Below are positions 1 to 8,606 of a DNA stretch of 39,501 nt, one piece after another. The DNA lies in the NCBI GenBank assembly GCA_021166845.1, contig JAJPEP010000058.1:1-39501 (forward strand), in the 5' to 3' direction. Made by a program: the position numbers and the translations under genes. Numbering within the stretch: position 1 is the first letter of the stretch; each line of letters begins with the position of its first letter. The notes beneath the pieces were generated by a model. It saw only the letters and a program-made list of their open reading frames with translations. It was not told the DNA's origin and searched no databases. The DNA is from Thiobacillus sp. GTDB taxonomy: Bacteria > Pseudomonadota > Gammaproteobacteria > Burkholderiales > Thiobacillaceae.

Positions 1-114
1 TAGGAGCGGCTTCAGCCGCGATGCGGGCGGTAGCCCGCAAAGGTGGCGCGGCAAGACCCTGGCGAGCATTTGCTCTTTGCGCCTTGCGGCGCATCGCGGC
101 TGAAGCCGCTCCTA
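1..114. repeat. REP-like long hairpin
   Basis: Two 24-nt arms at 1-24 and 91-114 are perfect reverse complements and enclose a 66-nt loop. The core GCGGCTTCAGCCGC is itself nearly palindromic, so each arm can also fold alone. This is the form of a paired REP element (BIME). It lies downstream of the rpsT terminator and contains no credible gene. The left arm starts at the window edge, so the element may extend further. Confidence 0.75.
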
Positions 115-155
115 CAGGGCTGGCCGACACCAACAAATAACGGTGAAAGAGCCAT

Positions 156-187
156 AAAAAACGCCGCTGTCGCGGCGTTTTTTTTAT
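156..187 (-). terminator. rpsT rho-independent terminator
   Basis: A GC-rich stem (ACGCCGC paired with GCGGCGT, 4-nt loop, 161-178) is flanked by A and T runs. On the minus strand it ends in a T tract and lies about 45 nt beyond the rpsT stop codon. The A tract on the other side could let it work in both directions. Confidence 0.85.
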
Positions 188-225
188 TGCATTGCGCTGG
201 CCAGGCAGCGCGGAGCATCGGGCGC

Positions 226-492
226 TCAGGCCGCCATGCTTTTGACTGCCATGGACAGGCGGCTCTTGTGGCGTGATGCCTTGTTCTTGTGAACGATTTT
301 CTTGTCGGCAATGCTGTCGATCAGGCTCATGGAAGCCTGGAAAACCTGCTGTGCAGCGGCCTTGTCACCGGCTTCGATCGCCTTGCGCACTTTCTTGATC
401 GCGGTACGAAATTCCGAGCGCTGGCTCATGTTGCTGTCGCGCTGCGCGCTGGCTTGACGTGCGCGCTTGCGCGCCTGGGCGGAGTTCGCCAT
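226..492 (-). CDS. rpsT: 30S ribosomal protein S20
   Basis: The 88-residue product is the usual S20 length. It begins [13 protein letters not shown] and is rich in Lys, Arg and Ala throughout, as expected for this helical protein that binds the 5' domain of 16S rRNA in the small subunit. The C-terminal [13 protein letters not shown] segment is the typical S20 signature. I chose the ATG at 490-492 over longer in-frame starts because AGGAG lies at 501-505, about 8 nt upstream, and the protein then starts as the family does. It is a single-gene unit, divergent from murJ, with its own terminator downstream. S20 often represses its own translation, but nothing in the sequence shows that here. Confidence 0.97.
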   Translation of the reverse strand: MANSAQARKRARQASAQRDSNMSQRSEFRTAIKKVRKAIEAGDKAAAQQVFQASMSLIDSIADKKIVHKNKASRHKSRLSMAVKSMAA

Positions 493-684
493 ATTTTCTG
501 CTCCTGATAAGCCCAGCCGGAGGCGGGGCATTGGGTCTCTAAGCGCCCTGCACAATGGGCAAGGCAAAAAATCAATCCTGAATCCGAAGCGCCCTGATTT
601 CCACGGGCGCCACTGGGCAGATTCACCAAAGCCCGCGATTGTACGGGAAACCCCCGCCACAAATCAAGCGGCTTTTGCATGTGG

Positions 685-713
685 TTGCAGTTGGCGCGCC
701 CGCCCCGCACAAT
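685..713 (+). promoter_or_regulatory. Candidate murJ promoter
   Basis: TTGCAG (685-690) and CACAAT (708-713) are separated by 17 nt and lie just upstream of the murJ ATG at 735. The fit to sigma-70 consensus is moderate and there is no independent support. The remaining rpsT-murJ spacer (493-734) shows no gene. Confidence 0.3.
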
Positions 714-734
714 GCGCGCAAAACGCCACCGCCC

Positions 735-2273
735 ATGAATCTCCTCAAAGCCCTCGCTGCGGTCAGCAGCATGACCCTGCTTTCCCGCATCCTGGGATTC
801 GCGCGCGACGCCATCATCGCCCGCGTGTTCGGCGCCGGCATGTTGACCGACGCCTTCTTCGTCGCCTTCAAGATTCCCAACCTGCTGCGGCGCCTGTTCG
901 CCGAGGGCGCGTTCTCGCAAGCCTTCGTGCCCATCCTCGCGGAATACAAGAGCCGCCGCGGCCACGACGCCACCCAGACCCTGGTCAACCAGGTCGGCAC
1001 TATCCTCACGCTGGCGCTGGTCGGGGTCGCCCTGCTCGGGGTGGTGGGGGCGCCGTGGGTGGCCTATGTCAGCGCGCCCGGGTTCCGCGCCGACCCGGAC
1101 AAGTTCGCGCTCACCGTCACCCTGCTGCGCATCACCTTTCCCTACATCGTCTTTATATCGCTGGTGGCGCTGGCGGCGGGCATCCTCAACACCCACAGCA
1201 AGTTCTCGGTGCCGGCATTCGCGCCGGTGCTGCTCAACGTCGCCATGATCGGCGCCGCGCTGTGGCTGGCGCCCTGGTTCGACCCGCCGGTGCTGGCGCT
1301 GGGCTGGGGCGTGGCGCTGGGCGGCGTGCTGCAGCTGGCGTGGATGCTGCCGCACCTGCTGAAGATTCGCATGCTGCCGCGCCCCACCCGGCATTTCGAC
1401 GACCCCGGGGTCCGCCGCGTCCTCAGGCTGATGGCGCCGGCCACGCTGGGCGTCTCGGTCGCCCAGATCAGCCTCCTGATCAACACCATCTTCGCGTCGT
1501 TTCTCGCCAGCGGCAGCGTGTCGTGGCTGTACTATGCCGACCGCCTGATGGAATTTCCCGCCGGCATGCTGGGGGTGGCGCTCGGCACCATCCTGCTGCC
1601 CAGCCTGGCCAGACATTATGCCGACGACAACCCGGGCGACTACTCGAAGCTGCTCGACTGGGGCCTGCGCCTGACCCTGCTGCTGGCGCTGCCCGCCGCC
1701 GCCGCGCTGGCGGTGCTGGCGGTGCCGCTCATCACCACGCTGTTTCATTACGGCGCGTTCACCGCGACCGACGTCGCCATGACCCAGCGGGCGCTGGTCG
1801 CCTACAGCGTGGGGCTGGTCGGCCTGATCCTGGTCAAGGTGCTGGCGCCCGGGTTTTACGCGCGGCAGAATATCCGCACCCCGGTCAAGGTCGCCCTCTT
1901 CACCCTGTTCGCCACCCAGATGATGAACCTCGCCTTCATCATCCCGCTCGGCCATGCCGGGCTGGCGCTGTCGATCGGCCTGGCGGCCTGCCTCAACGCC
2001 GGCCTGCTGCTGCACCTGCTGAAAAAACAGAAGATTTACCAGCCGCAGCCGGGCTGGACCGGCTATTTCCTGCGCGTGCTGCTGGCCGCCGCGCTGATGG
2101 CGGCGACGCTTTTCGCCACGATGGGCGAGACGCAATGGTGGCTGGCGGCCGGCTTCCTCGACCGCGCAATCAGACTGTCGCTGCTGGTCGGCGGCGGCAT
2201 CGCGCTGTATTTCGCCGCCCTCGGCCTGATGGGCTTCCGACCGCGGCAGTTCGCCCGCCGCGCGGCCGAATAA
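735..2273 (+). CDS. murJ: Lipid II flippase MurJ (MviN)
   Basis: This 512-residue polytopic membrane protein of the MOP/MVF family flips undecaprenyl-linked lipid II across the inner membrane for peptidoglycan synthesis. The N-terminus [20 protein letters not shown] and the following [15 protein letters not shown] are typical MurJ. Hydrophobic segments recur along the whole length, consistent with about 14 helices, and the loop [15 protein letters not shown] carries the conserved Arg/Glu-rich motif. A longer frame starts at 639, but its first 32 residues are Pro-rich and unlike MurJ, so I use the ATG at 735. No clear Shine-Dalgarno precedes it. It is followed by ribF after 62 nt, a common betaproteobacterial order. 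Confidence 0.95.
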   Translation: MNLLKALAAVSSMTLLSRILGFARDAIIARVFGAGMLTDAFFVAFKIPNLLRRLFAEGAFSQAFVPILAEYKSRRGHDATQTLVNQVGTILTLALVGVALLGVVGAPWVAYVSAPGFRADPDKFALTVTLLRITFPYIVFISLVALAAGILNTHSKFSVPAFAPVLLNVAMIGAALWLAPWFDPPVLALGWGVALGGVLQLAWMLPHLLKIRMLPRPTRHFDDPGVRRVLRLMAPATLGVSVAQISLLINTIFASFLASGSVSWLYYADRLMEFPAGMLGVALGTILLPSLARHYADDNPGDYSKLLDWGLRLTLLLALPAAAALAVLAVPLITTLFHYGAFTATDVAMTQRALVAYSVGLVGLILVKVLAPGFYARQNIRTPVKVALFTLFATQMMNLAFIIPLGHAGLALSIGLAACLNAGLLLHLLKKQKIYQPQPGWTGYFLRVLLAAALMAATLFATMGETQWWLAAGFLDRAIRLSLLVGGGIALYFAALGLMGFRPRQFARRAAE

Positions 2274-2335
2274 GGCGCCGAATCGGCTAGAATTGCTCCC
2301 TTTCGGCGCCAGCGGCTTTATCGCACCCACCGGCA

Positions 2336-3274
2336 ATGCGCATCACCCACGGCTTCACTCCCCTCGGCACGCCCCACGCGGTCACCATCGGCAACTTCGA
2401 CGGCCTGCACCTCGGGCACCAGGCCATGCTCGCCCGCCTGCAGGACGTGGCGCGGGCGCGCGGCCTGCCGAGCTGCGTGCTGAGCTTCGAGCCGCACCCG
2501 CGCGAATTCTTCACCCCCGAGCAGGCGCCCGCGCGCCTGTCCAGCCTGCGTGAAAAAGCCGAGTGCCTGCAGCGAATGGGGATCGACCGGCTGCACGTGT
2601 TCCATTTCGACCGCGCGTTCTCGGCGCTTACCGCCGAGGCCTTCATCGAGCAGGTGCTGGGCACGACATTGCAGGCGCGCTACGTGCTGGTGGGCGACGA
2701 TTTCCGTTACGGCGCCAAACGCACGGGTGATTTTGCCCTGCTCAAGCAGGCCGGCCAGTCGCTCGGCTTCGACGCCGAATTCCTGCCCACGGTCGAAGTA
2801 GCCGGCGAGCGCGCCTCGTCGACCGCGGTGCGCCAGGCGCTCGCCGCGGGCGAACTCGAACACGCCGAGCGCCTGCTGGGCCGGCCCTACAGCATCTCCG
2901 GGCGGGTCGTGCACGGCGACAAGCTGGGGCGCGACATCGGCTTTCCCACCGCCAACATCCAGCTCAAGCACAACCGGCCGCCGCTGCTGGGGATTTTTGC
3001 GGTCGAGGTCTACGGCCTCAATGGCGAGCCGCTGCCGGGGGCGGCCAGCCTGGGCAAACGGCCCACCGTAAAAAACCCCGACGCCGTGCCGGTGCTCGAA
3101 GTGCACCTGTTCGATTTCAATGCGGAGATATACGGCCGCCGCGTGCGGGTGGACTTTCTGCACAAGCTGCGCGACGAAGAAAAATACCCCGACCTCGACA
3201 GCCTGGTCGCGCAGATCCGGCGCGACGTCGACCACGCCAAACAATTCCTGAAGCAGCGCCGTGCCCGACTTTAA
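2336..3274 (+). CDS. ribF: Bifunctional riboflavin kinase / FAD synthetase
   Basis: The 312-residue cytosolic enzyme phosphorylates riboflavin to FMN and then adenylates FMN to FAD. The N-terminal nucleotidyltransferase half has [13 protein letters not shown] near residue 17 (HxGH-type) and a later SSTAVRQAL motif. The C-terminal flavokinase half has [11 protein letters not shown] and ends in a typical [19 protein letters not shown] stretch. The start ATG at 2336 gives a family-typical N-terminus. A TAGAAT at 2288-2293, between murJ and ribF, could be a -10 element. The stop is 2 nt before the ileS ATG, so translation is probably coupled to ileS. Confidence 0.96.
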   Translation: MRITHGFTPLGTPHAVTIGNFDGLHLGHQAMLARLQDVARARGLPSCVLSFEPHPREFFTPEQAPARLSSLREKAECLQRMGIDRLHVFHFDRAFSALTAEAFIEQVLGTTLQARYVLVGDDFRYGAKRTGDFALLKQAGQSLGFDAEFLPTVEVAGERASSTAVRQALAAGELEHAERLLGRPYSISGRVVHGDKLGRDIGFPTANIQLKHNRPPLLGIFAVEVYGLNGEPLPGAASLGKRPTVKNPDAVPVLEVHLFDFNAEIYGRRVRVDFLHKLRDEEKYPDLDSLVAQIRRDVDHAKQFLKQRRARL

Positions 3275-3276
3275 AC

Positions 3277-6069
3277 ATGCCCGACTATAAAAACACCCTC
3301 AACCTGCCCGACAGCCCCTTCCCGATGCGCGGCGACCTCGCCAGGCGCGAGCCGGGCTGGGTCAAGAGCTGGCAGGAAAAAAAGCGCTACGAAGCCATCC
3401 GCCGTGCCGCGGCCGGGCGCCCCAAGTTCATCCTGCACGACGGCCCGCCCTACGCCAACGGCGACATCCACATCGGCCACGCGGTCAACAAGATCCTCAA
3501 GGACATCATCGTCAAGGCCAAAACCCTGAGCGGTTTCGATGCGCCCTACGTGCCGGGCTGGGACTGCCACGGCCTGCCGATCGAATTGCAGGTTGAAAAA
3601 ACCCACGGCAAGGCCATCGCCCCGGCAAAATTCCGCGAACTGTGCCGTGAATACGCGACGGCGCAGATCGAGCGGCAGAAGGCCGACTTCATCCGCCTCG
3701 GCGTGCTGGGCGACTGGGACAATCCTTATCGCACCATGGACTTCCAGTTCGAGGCCGACACCCTGCGCGTGCTGGGGCAGATCCAGGCGGCCGGCTATCT
3801 GTATCAGGGCGCCAAGCCGGTGCACTGGTGCGTCGACTGCGGCTCGGCGCTGGCCGAGGCCGAGGTCGAGTACGAGGACAAGACCTCGCCGGCGATCGAC
3901 GTCGGTTTTGCCGTGGCCGACCGCGCCGACCTCGCGCGCCGCTTCGACATTGCGACGATCGACGAGCCGATCCAGGTCGTCATCTGGACCACCACGCCGT
4001 GGACGCTGCCGGCCAACCAGGCGGTGGCGCTGCACCCCGATTTCCAGTACGCGCTGGTGCGAACGGCCAAGGGCCTCTTGATCCTGGCCGAAAGCCTGCG
4101 CGAGGCGGCGCTGACACGTTACGGCTTGAATGAAGGCGCCGAAGTCATTGCGCACACCACCGGCCAGGCGCTCGAAGGCGTGCTGCTGTGGCACCCGTTC
4201 CAGCAGCGCGAGGTTCCGATCATCGTGGGCGACCACGTCACCGCGGATGCCGGCACCGGCGCGGTGCATACCGCGCCCGGTCACGGCCTCGACGACTACG
4301 TCGTCGGCAGCCGCTACGGTTTGAAGGTCGATAACCCGGTGGGCGACGACGGGCGTTTTTACGACAGCGTGCCGTTGGTCGGCGGCATGAGCATCTGGCA
4401 GGCGAATCCGCTGATTCTGGACACGCTCGAAGCCAGCGGCAACCTGCTGGCGCACGAGAAACTGCTGCACAGCTACCCGCATTGCTGGCGCCACAAGACG
4501 CCGATCATTTTCCGCGCGACGCGGCAGTGGTTCATCGGGATGGATTCCAGGGGTCAGGGATCAGGGGTGAGGGGTCAGGAGGGCTCGTTGCGCGAGCAGG
4601 CGATGGCGGCGGTCGAGGCGACTCAATTCTTTCCCTCGTGGGGGCGTGCCCGGCTGGAGGCGATGATCAAAAATCGTCCCGACTGGTGCGTGTCGCGCCA
4701 GCGCAACTGGGGGGTGCCGATGCCCTTCTTCACCCACAAGGAAACCGGCGAACTGCACCCGCGCACGGCGGAGCTGCTGGAAACCGTGGCGAAGCGGGTC
4801 GAAGCCGCCGGCATCGAGGCCTGGTTCGCGCTCGAACCGTCCGAGTTGCTGGGCGAGGACGCCGCGCACTACAACAAGACCGGCCATACGCTCGACGTCT
4901 GGTTCGATTCGGGCGTGACGCACGCCTGCGTGCTGAAGCGCCGCCCCGAGCTGGCCCACCCCGCGGACCTCTACCTTGAAGGCTCCGACCAGCATCGCGG
5001 CTGGTTCCAGTCGTCCCTGCTCACCGGCTGCGCCACCGACGGCCGTGCGCCCTACAAAGCCCTGCTCACCCACGGCTTCGTGGTCGACGGCCGCGGCCAC
5101 AAGATGAGCAAGTCGAAGGGCAACGTCGTCGCGCCGCAGAAGGTAATGGACCAATACGGCGCCGACATCCTGCGCCTGTGGGTGGCCACCACCGACTATT
5201 CGGGCGAGCTCACCATCTCGGACGAAATCCTCAAGCGCGTAGTGGAAGGCTACCGGCGCATCCGCAACACGCTGAAATTCCTGCTTGCCAACCTGTCGGA
5301 CTTCGATCCCAAGGCACACGCGCTGCCAGTTGATGACTGGCTGGAAATCGACCGCTATGCGCTGGCGATGACGCGAAAACTGCAGGGCGAACTGCAGGCG
5401 CATTACGACGCCTACGAATTCCACTTCATCGTGCAGAAGCTGCAATCTTTCTGCTCCGAAGACCTCGGCGGCTTCTACCTCGACATCCTGAAGGACCGCC
5501 TGTACACCAGCGGCGCCGACAGCCGCGCCCGCCGTGCCGCGCAGAACGCGTTGTTCCACATTACCCAGGCCCTTACCCGCTGGATGGCGCCGATCCTGTC
5601 GTTCACCGGCGAGGAAGTGTGGGGTGAACTCTCGGGCAGTTCGGACGATTCGGTGTTCCTGCATACCTGGCACGAACTGCCCGCGCAGGCCGGCGAAGCC
5701 GATCTTCTGGATCGCTGGACCCGCATTCGCGCCATCCGCGCCGAGGTGCAGAAAGAGCTGGAGACCGTGCGCGTCGCCGGTGCCATCGGCTCGTCGCTGC
5801 AGGCCGAAGTCACGCTCCAGACCGGTCCCGACACCCTGGCCCTGCTGGCGCCGCTGGGCGACGACCTCCGCTTCGTGCTGATCACCTCGCAGGCACAGAT
5901 CGTCGCGGCCGATACCGACCACGTTGAAGTTGCCCCGAGCGCAGCGAAGAAATGCGAGCGCTGCTGGCATTACCGCGACGACGTCGACGCCCACGCAGAC
6001 CACCCCGGCCTGTGCGGACGCTGCGTCAGCAACCTCTACGGCGACGGCGAAGCGCGCACGCATGCCTGA
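3277..6069 (+). CDS. ileS: Isoleucyl-tRNA synthetase
   Basis: The 930-residue class I synthetase charges tRNA-Ile. HIGH is at residues 65-68 and KMSKS at 609-613. The central editing domain contains [12 protein letters not shown], and the C-terminal zinc knuckle uses C893, C896, C913 and C916. The length is normal for the long bacterial form. Oddity: just after the conserved WFIGMD, at about residues 425-437, there is a short Gly/Gln/Arg-rich stretch ([13 protein letters not shown]). It is encoded by a degenerate TCAGGGG repeat, and I do not expect it in relatives. The frame stays open and all active-site motifs follow, so the gene should be functional. It lies between ribF and lspA. Confidence 0.97.
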   Translation: MPDYKNTLNLPDSPFPMRGDLARREPGWVKSWQEKKRYEAIRRAAAGRPKFILHDGPPYANGDIHIGHAVNKILKDIIVKAKTLSGFDAPYVPGWDCHGLPIELQVEKTHGKAIAPAKFRELCREYATAQIERQKADFIRLGVLGDWDNPYRTMDFQFEADTLRVLGQIQAAGYLYQGAKPVHWCVDCGSALAEAEVEYEDKTSPAIDVGFAVADRADLARRFDIATIDEPIQVVIWTTTPWTLPANQAVALHPDFQYALVRTAKGLLILAESLREAALTRYGLNEGAEVIAHTTGQALEGVLLWHPFQQREVPIIVGDHVTADAGTGAVHTAPGHGLDDYVVGSRYGLKVDNPVGDDGRFYDSVPLVGGMSIWQANPLILDTLEASGNLLAHEKLLHSYPHCWRHKTPIIFRATRQWFIGMDSRGQGSGVRGQEGSLREQAMAAVEATQFFPSWGRARLEAMIKNRPDWCVSRQRNWGVPMPFFTHKETGELHPRTAELLETVAKRVEAAGIEAWFALEPSELLGEDAAHYNKTGHTLDVWFDSGVTHACVLKRRPELAHPADLYLEGSDQHRGWFQSSLLTGCATDGRAPYKALLTHGFVVDGRGHKMSKSKGNVVAPQKVMDQYGADILRLWVATTDYSGELTISDEILKRVVEGYRRIRNTLKFLLANLSDFDPKAHALPVDDWLEIDRYALAMTRKLQGELQAHYDAYEFHFIVQKLQSFCSEDLGGFYLDILKDRLYTSGADSRARRAAQNALFHITQALTRWMAPILSFTGEEVWGELSGSSDDSVFLHTWHELPAQAGEADLLDRWTRIRAIRAEVQKELETVRVAGAIGSSLQAEVTLQTGPDTLALLAPLGDDLRFVLITSQAQIVAADTDHVEVAPSAAKKCERCWHYRDDVDAHADHPGLCGRCVSNLYGDGEARTHA
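4548..4582 (+). repeat. In-frame TCAGGGG repeat inside ileS
   Basis: About 35 nt consist of four degenerate copies of a GGGTCAGG / GGATCAGG unit on one strand, giving a strong purine/pyrimidine bias unlike the surrounding codons. The encoded residues are Gly, Gln, Arg and Ser. The position falls between the conserved WFIGMD block and the AMAAVEAT helix of the synthetase. The repeat keeps the reading frame. It differs in type from the palindromes inside thiO and the ELM1-like gene. Confidence 0.7.
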
Positions 6070-6079
6070 CGCATCAGCC

Positions 6080-6159
6080 GTCATTGCGAGCGCAGCGAAA
6101 CAATCCAGCGCTTCGAACGGCCTGCGGTTTCTGGATTGCTTCGCTGCGCTCGCAATGAC
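6080..6159. repeat. Palindromic repeat, family A (intergenic)
   Basis: Two 29-nt arms (6080-6108 and 6131-6159) are reverse complements with one mismatch, around a 22-nt loop. The arm begins GTCATTGCGAGCGCAGCGAA and ends CAATCCAG. Related arms occur at 9893-9921, 20171-20199 (in thiO), 22686-22715 (in the ELM1-like gene) and 39016-39044. It fills most of the ileS-lspA spacer and could act as an attenuating hairpin. Confidence 0.85.
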
Positions 6160-6217
6160 AGGGCGTGTAACGTTGGTCTTAAATCGTTCTCAGCCTCTGA
6201 TCCAATAATCTTTCAAC

Positions 6218-6712
6218 ATGAAATATTTCTCTGACCCCGCAATGCGCAAATGGCTGGGCCTCGCCCTCGCCGTCATCGTCCTGGACCACCTGACGAAATG
6301 GTGGGTATCCGCCACCCTCGACTACCAGGAAGCCATCCCGGTGCTGCCGTTCTTTTCGCTGGTGCGGGTGCACAACACCGGCGCGGCGTTCAGCTTCCTG
6401 GCCGACGCCGGCGGCTGGCAGCGCTGGTTTTTCATCGCGGTCGGCGTCATCGCCACCGTCATCATCGTGCGCCTGCTCAAGCGCCACGCGAGCGAGCCGC
6501 GGATGGCCTTTGCGCTGGCGCTGGTGCTCGGCGGCGCGCTCGGCAACGTGATCGACCGCGCCCTCCTGGGGCACGTGGTCGACTTCCTGTATTTCCACTA
6601 CAGCAGCTTTGCCTGGCCGGCGTTCAACGTGGCGGATTCCGCCATCTCCGTCGGCGCCGCCCTGCTGATCTGGGACAGCCTGTTCGGCAAAGACGCCGCA
6701 CGGAAATCATGA
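6218..6712 (+). CDS. lspA: Lipoprotein signal peptidase (signal peptidase II)
   Basis: This 164-residue inner-membrane aspartyl protease cleaves the signal peptide of diacylated prolipoproteins before the lipobox Cys. Four hydrophobic segments are visible. The two catalytic aspartates lie in the conserved GNVIDR and FNVADS motifs near residues 110 and 139, and VHNTGAAFSFL is also a family signature. The ATG at 6218 gives a normal N-terminus; the ATG at 6242 is a shorter alternative. The stop overlaps the fkpB start as ATGA, so the two are probably translationally coupled. The ileS-lspA-fkpB order is conserved in proteobacteria. Confidence 0.96.
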   Translation: MKYFSDPAMRKWLGLALAVIVLDHLTKWWVSATLDYQEAIPVLPFFSLVRVHNTGAAFSFLADAGGWQRWFFIAVGVIATVIIVRLLKRHASEPRMAFALALVLGGALGNVIDRALLGHVVDFLYFHYSSFAWPAFNVADSAISVGAALLIWDSLFGKDAARKS

Positions 6713-7146
6713 CCGATCGCGCCGTCGCCGCGGGCGACACCCTCCAACTCCGCTATGCCTTGCGCCCGCGCGGCGGCGACGACCTCATCTCCAACTTCGA
6801 CGATGCCGAACCGGACACCGTGACGCTCGGCGACGGCACCCTGGCGCCGATGCTGGAGCAATGGCTGATCGACATCCACCCCGGCGAGCGCCATGTATTC
6901 CTGCTCGACCCCTGGCAGGCCTTTGGCGAAAGCCAGCCCGACCTGGTCCAGACCCTGCCGAAATCCGACCTGCCAACCGATATGAAATTCGAGATCGACC
7001 AGCTGTTCGAATTCGCCATGCCCAACGGCCAGACCCTGGCCGGCCGCATCCTGGAAATCGGCGGCGACGCGGTGAAAGTCGACTTCAACCATCCGCTCGC
7101 CGATCTGTGCATCGAATTCGAAGTGGAAATCGAACGCATCCTGTAG
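6709..7146 (+). CDS. fkpB: FKBP-type peptidyl-prolyl isomerase (SlpA/FkpB)
   Basis: The 145-residue product is a small SlyD/SlpA-like FKBP with the inserted flap (IF) domain. It acts as a cytosolic prolyl isomerase and chaperone. LQLRYALR, a DGTLAPMLEQWLIDIHPGE segment and the C-terminal VDFNHPLADL / EFEVEIERIL strands match the family. The ATG at 6709 overlaps the lspA stop (ATGA). In relatives ispH usually follows at once. Here about 1.7 kb intervenes, and a diverged copy of the last 27 codons of this gene recurs at 8171-8251. Confidence 0.93.
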   Translation: MTDRAVAAGDTLQLRYALRPRGGDDLISNFDDAEPDTVTLGDGTLAPMLEQWLIDIHPGERHVFLLDPWQAFGESQPDLVQTLPKSDLPTDMKFEIDQLFEFAMPNGQTLAGRILEIGGDAVKVDFNHPLADLCIEFEVEIERIL

Positions 7147-7270
7147 CGCCTGCCCGCGGGAACCCGTGCCTGTGCCATGGCTGAAACGAGCAGCCCGGAA
7201 GCGCTAAACCAGGAGACCGCTGATTAATTCGTCATCGCGAGGTTCGCAGAGCCGTGGCGATCCACGGTGC

Positions 7271-7327
7271 GTAGGGTGCACTTCGTGCACCGATTGGCGC
7301 CTGATAGGTGCACGGAGTGCACCCTAC
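7271..7327. repeat. Inverted repeat, family B (GTAGGGTGCAC), copy 1
   Basis: The outer arms GTAGGGTGCACTTCGTGCACC and its complement enclose a short spacer, forming a long cruciform-capable palindrome. Each arm is itself palindromic around GTGCAC. Further copies lie at 20991-21046 and 25492-25546. Confidence 0.85.
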
Positions 7328-7360
7328 TCGATGCATCTCGCGCTTAATGGCGCCATTGCG

Positions 7361-7477
7361 AAGAGCGCAGCGACGTGGCATACGACTCCACGGGCTTCAG
7401 CCCATAGCGGATCGGAGTCCTTTAGGGCAATCCAGAAATGCCCGCTTAATCAATACGCTGGATTTTCGCTGCGCTCG
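7361..7477 (-). repeat. Long dispersed repeat, family C, copy 1
   Basis: Read on the minus strand, this segment matches 9900-10020 with roughly 90 percent identity and a few short gaps (aligned by eye). The shared core includes CCCTAAAGGACTCCGATCC and a hairpin around GGGCTGAAGCCC. A shorter piece recurs near 21107-21122. The two long copies are in inverted orientation and bracket ispH and its flanking toxin-antitoxin genes. Confidence 0.8.
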
Positions 7478-7534
7478 CTCATGCTCACTTACTTATGCTA
7501 AGGTAATACTTGTACATACTCACTGGAACGCGCC

Positions 7535-7825
7535 ATGAATACGACATCCATCCGCCCCGTAGCAATCAAAATCGACGAGGACACCAGGAATCGCGTCAAG
7601 CGCCTTGCCGAAGCGCGTCAACGCAGTTCGCACTGGATGATGCTGGAAGCCATCCGCCAGTACGTCGAGCGCGAAGAAAAGCGCGAGGCCTACCGGCAGG
7701 ACGGCATCAACGCATGGAATGAATATCAGAAAACCGGCCTGCACGTAAGCCAGGAAGAAGCGGATGCCTGGCTTGCCCAGCTTGAGGCGGGTAAGGACGT
7801 GGAACCGCCTGAATGCCACGTCTGA
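7535..7825 (+). CDS. Ribbon-helix-helix antitoxin (ParD/CopG-like)
   Basis: The 96-residue product has an N-terminal ribbon-helix-helix fold: a basic strand (RPVAIKIDEDTRNRVKRLAE) followed by a helix with SSHWMMLEAIRQYVE. The tail is acidic and Trp-containing, as expected for toxin binding. It would bind its own promoter as a dimer and neutralise the downstream toxin. GGAA lies about 6 nt before the ATG. The gene overlaps the toxin gene by 13 nt, typical of a type II toxin-antitoxin operon. The family assignment is by fold and context only. Confidence 0.85.
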   Translation: MNTTSIRPVAIKIDEDTRNRVKRLAEARQRSSHWMMLEAIRQYVEREEKREAYRQDGINAWNEYQKTGLHVSQEEADAWLAQLEAGKDVEPPECHV

Positions 7826-8103
7826 TTTGGGCGCCTTCCGCCCTGCTTGATGTCCAGCGCGCCTACCGTTTTCTGGCCACCAAAAACCTGGATGCAGCCA
7901 GGCAGGCCGTGAAAGCGATTCGCGCCGGCGTCAAGATCATCGCGCGACACCCCGAAATCGGGCGGCCCGCCGAGGACCTTGAACCCGAGTGCCGGGAGTG
8001 GCCGATCGGCTTTGGCGACAGCGGCTACGTCGTGCTGTACCGTCATGCCGGCGAACTCGTCACCGTGCTGGCGCTGAGGCACCAGAAAGAAGTTTCTTTT
8101 TAA
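7813..8103 (+). CDS. ParE/RelE-superfamily toxin
   Basis: The 96-residue product has a ParE-like layout: a start MPRLIWAPSALLDVQRAYRFL, a central helix with HPEIGRPAEDL, and a C-terminal YVVLYRHAGELVTVLALRHQ strand pair. The GRP followed later by a VLYR strand is characteristic of the plasmid-stabilisation toxin family. Whether it poisons gyrase (ParE) or cleaves mRNA (RelE) cannot be told. It is translationally coupled to the overlapping antitoxin gene. The stop (8101-8103) is 10 nt before the chimeric ispH'-fkpB' frame. Confidence 0.87.
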   Translation: MPRLIWAPSALLDVQRAYRFLATKNLDAARQAVKAIRAGVKIIARHPEIGRPAEDLEPECREWPIGFGDSGYVVLYRHAGELVTVLALRHQKEVSF

Positions 8104-8113
8104 GCCCACCTCC

Positions 8114-8251
8114 ATGACCCCCACCATTCTTCTCGCCAACCCCCGCGGACTCTGTTCCGGCGTCGACCGCGATGCGGTGAAGATCGACTTCGACCATCCG
8201 CTCGCTGGCCTGGCGATTGAACTCGAAGTGGAAATCGCCCGCATCCTGTGA
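8114..8251 (+). pseudogene. Chimeric remnant: ispH 5' end joined to fkpB 3' end
   Basis: A 45-codon open frame starts with 19 codons matching the start of ispH ([19 protein letters not shown], against [18 protein letters not shown] in the real gene). It continues in frame with 26 codons matching the end of fkpB (AVKIDFDHPLAGLAIELE, then VEIARIL and stop). The fkpB part is about 80 percent identical in DNA to 7066-7146. The order ispH'-then-fkpB' is what the joint of a tandem duplication of the fkpB-ispH junction would leave. It lacks all catalytic residues of either enzyme, so function is unlikely. Confidence 0.85.
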
Positions 8252-8265
8252 TGCCACTCTTCTAA

Positions 8266-8294
8266 TTGAGCTTGATTCAATAAAGCGCTACACT
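8266..8294 (+). promoter_or_regulatory. Candidate promoter of brnT/brnA/ispH
   Basis: TTGAGC (8266-8271), a 17-nt spacer and TACACT (8289-8294) form a reasonable sigma-70 promoter ahead of the TTG start at 8322. Immediately downstream, TGTAACTACA is a small inverted repeat that could be the BrnA operator. No closer promoter for ispH was evident. Confidence 0.45.
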
Positions 8295-8321
8295 TTTGTA
8301 ACTACATTTACGGAGTTACTA

Positions 8322-8606
8322 TTGTTTTCATGGGATGACGCCAAGAACGCCAAAAACCAACGCAAACACGGGGTCGGTTTTGAGGTCGCCACACTGGTTT
8401 TCGACGACCCGTTGCATGTCTCGCGGCTGGAGCGCATCGAAAATGGTGAGCCGCGGTAGCAAACGCTTGGTATGGCTGGCGGAGTAGTCCTGCTGCTGGT
8501 TGCGCATACGTGGCATGAAGCAGAGAGCGGCGCAGAACACATCCGCATCATCTCGGCGCGGCGTGCGACCCTATTGGAAAGGAAAATTTATGAACAAAAT
8601 ACCTGA
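8322..8606 (+). pseudogene. brnT: BrnT-family toxin gene with in-frame amber codon
   Basis: A BrnT-like ribonuclease toxin frame of 94 codons starts at TTG 8322-8324, with GGAG about 7 nt upstream. It opens FSWDDAKNAKNQRKHGVGFE, the classic BrnT N-terminus. Codon 46 is TAG (8457-8459), where the family usually has Trp (RWQTLG-type motif). After it the same frame continues without interruption through VVLLLVAHTWHE and [18 protein letters not shown], both normal BrnT sequence. A single G-to-A change therefore explains the break. The frame overlaps brnA by 17 nt. The toxin is probably inactive unless the amber codon is suppressed. Confidence 0.85.

Larger units (their letters stand above)
7147..7534. 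other. Repeat-packed non-coding spacer after fkpB
   Basis: This 388-nt stretch has no convincing gene. In order it holds a family A variant arm with a GTGGCGATCCA core (about 7229-7265), a GTAGGGTGCAC inverted repeat (7271-7327), a 117-nt element recurring inverted at 9900-10020 (7361-7477), and an AT-rich leader with TGTACATAC (about 7511-7519) before the antitoxin gene. TGTACATAC also occurs just before the brnT gene at 10140, so it may be a shared regulatory motif. Confidence 0.7.

Noticed and set aside
467-2290. Long plus-strand frame overlapping murJ in another frame
   Set aside because: It is Arg/Ala/Gly/Pro-rich with no motif, and murJ explains the codon usage.
426-2336. 636-codon minus-strand frame opposite murJ
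   Set aside because: It is the antisense shadow of a GC-rich gene: Arg/Gln/His-rich, no domain, and murJ on the other strand is unmistakable.
4548-4582. Direct TCAGGGG repeats or the ATATTGGCC repeats (23585-23611) as a CRISPR array
   Set aside because: Units are 7-9 nt with no spacers, and no cas gene is present.
3271-6084. Two long minus-strand frames opposite ileS
   Set aside because: They are mirror frames of ileS; their hydrophobic and charged runs follow from the sense codons.
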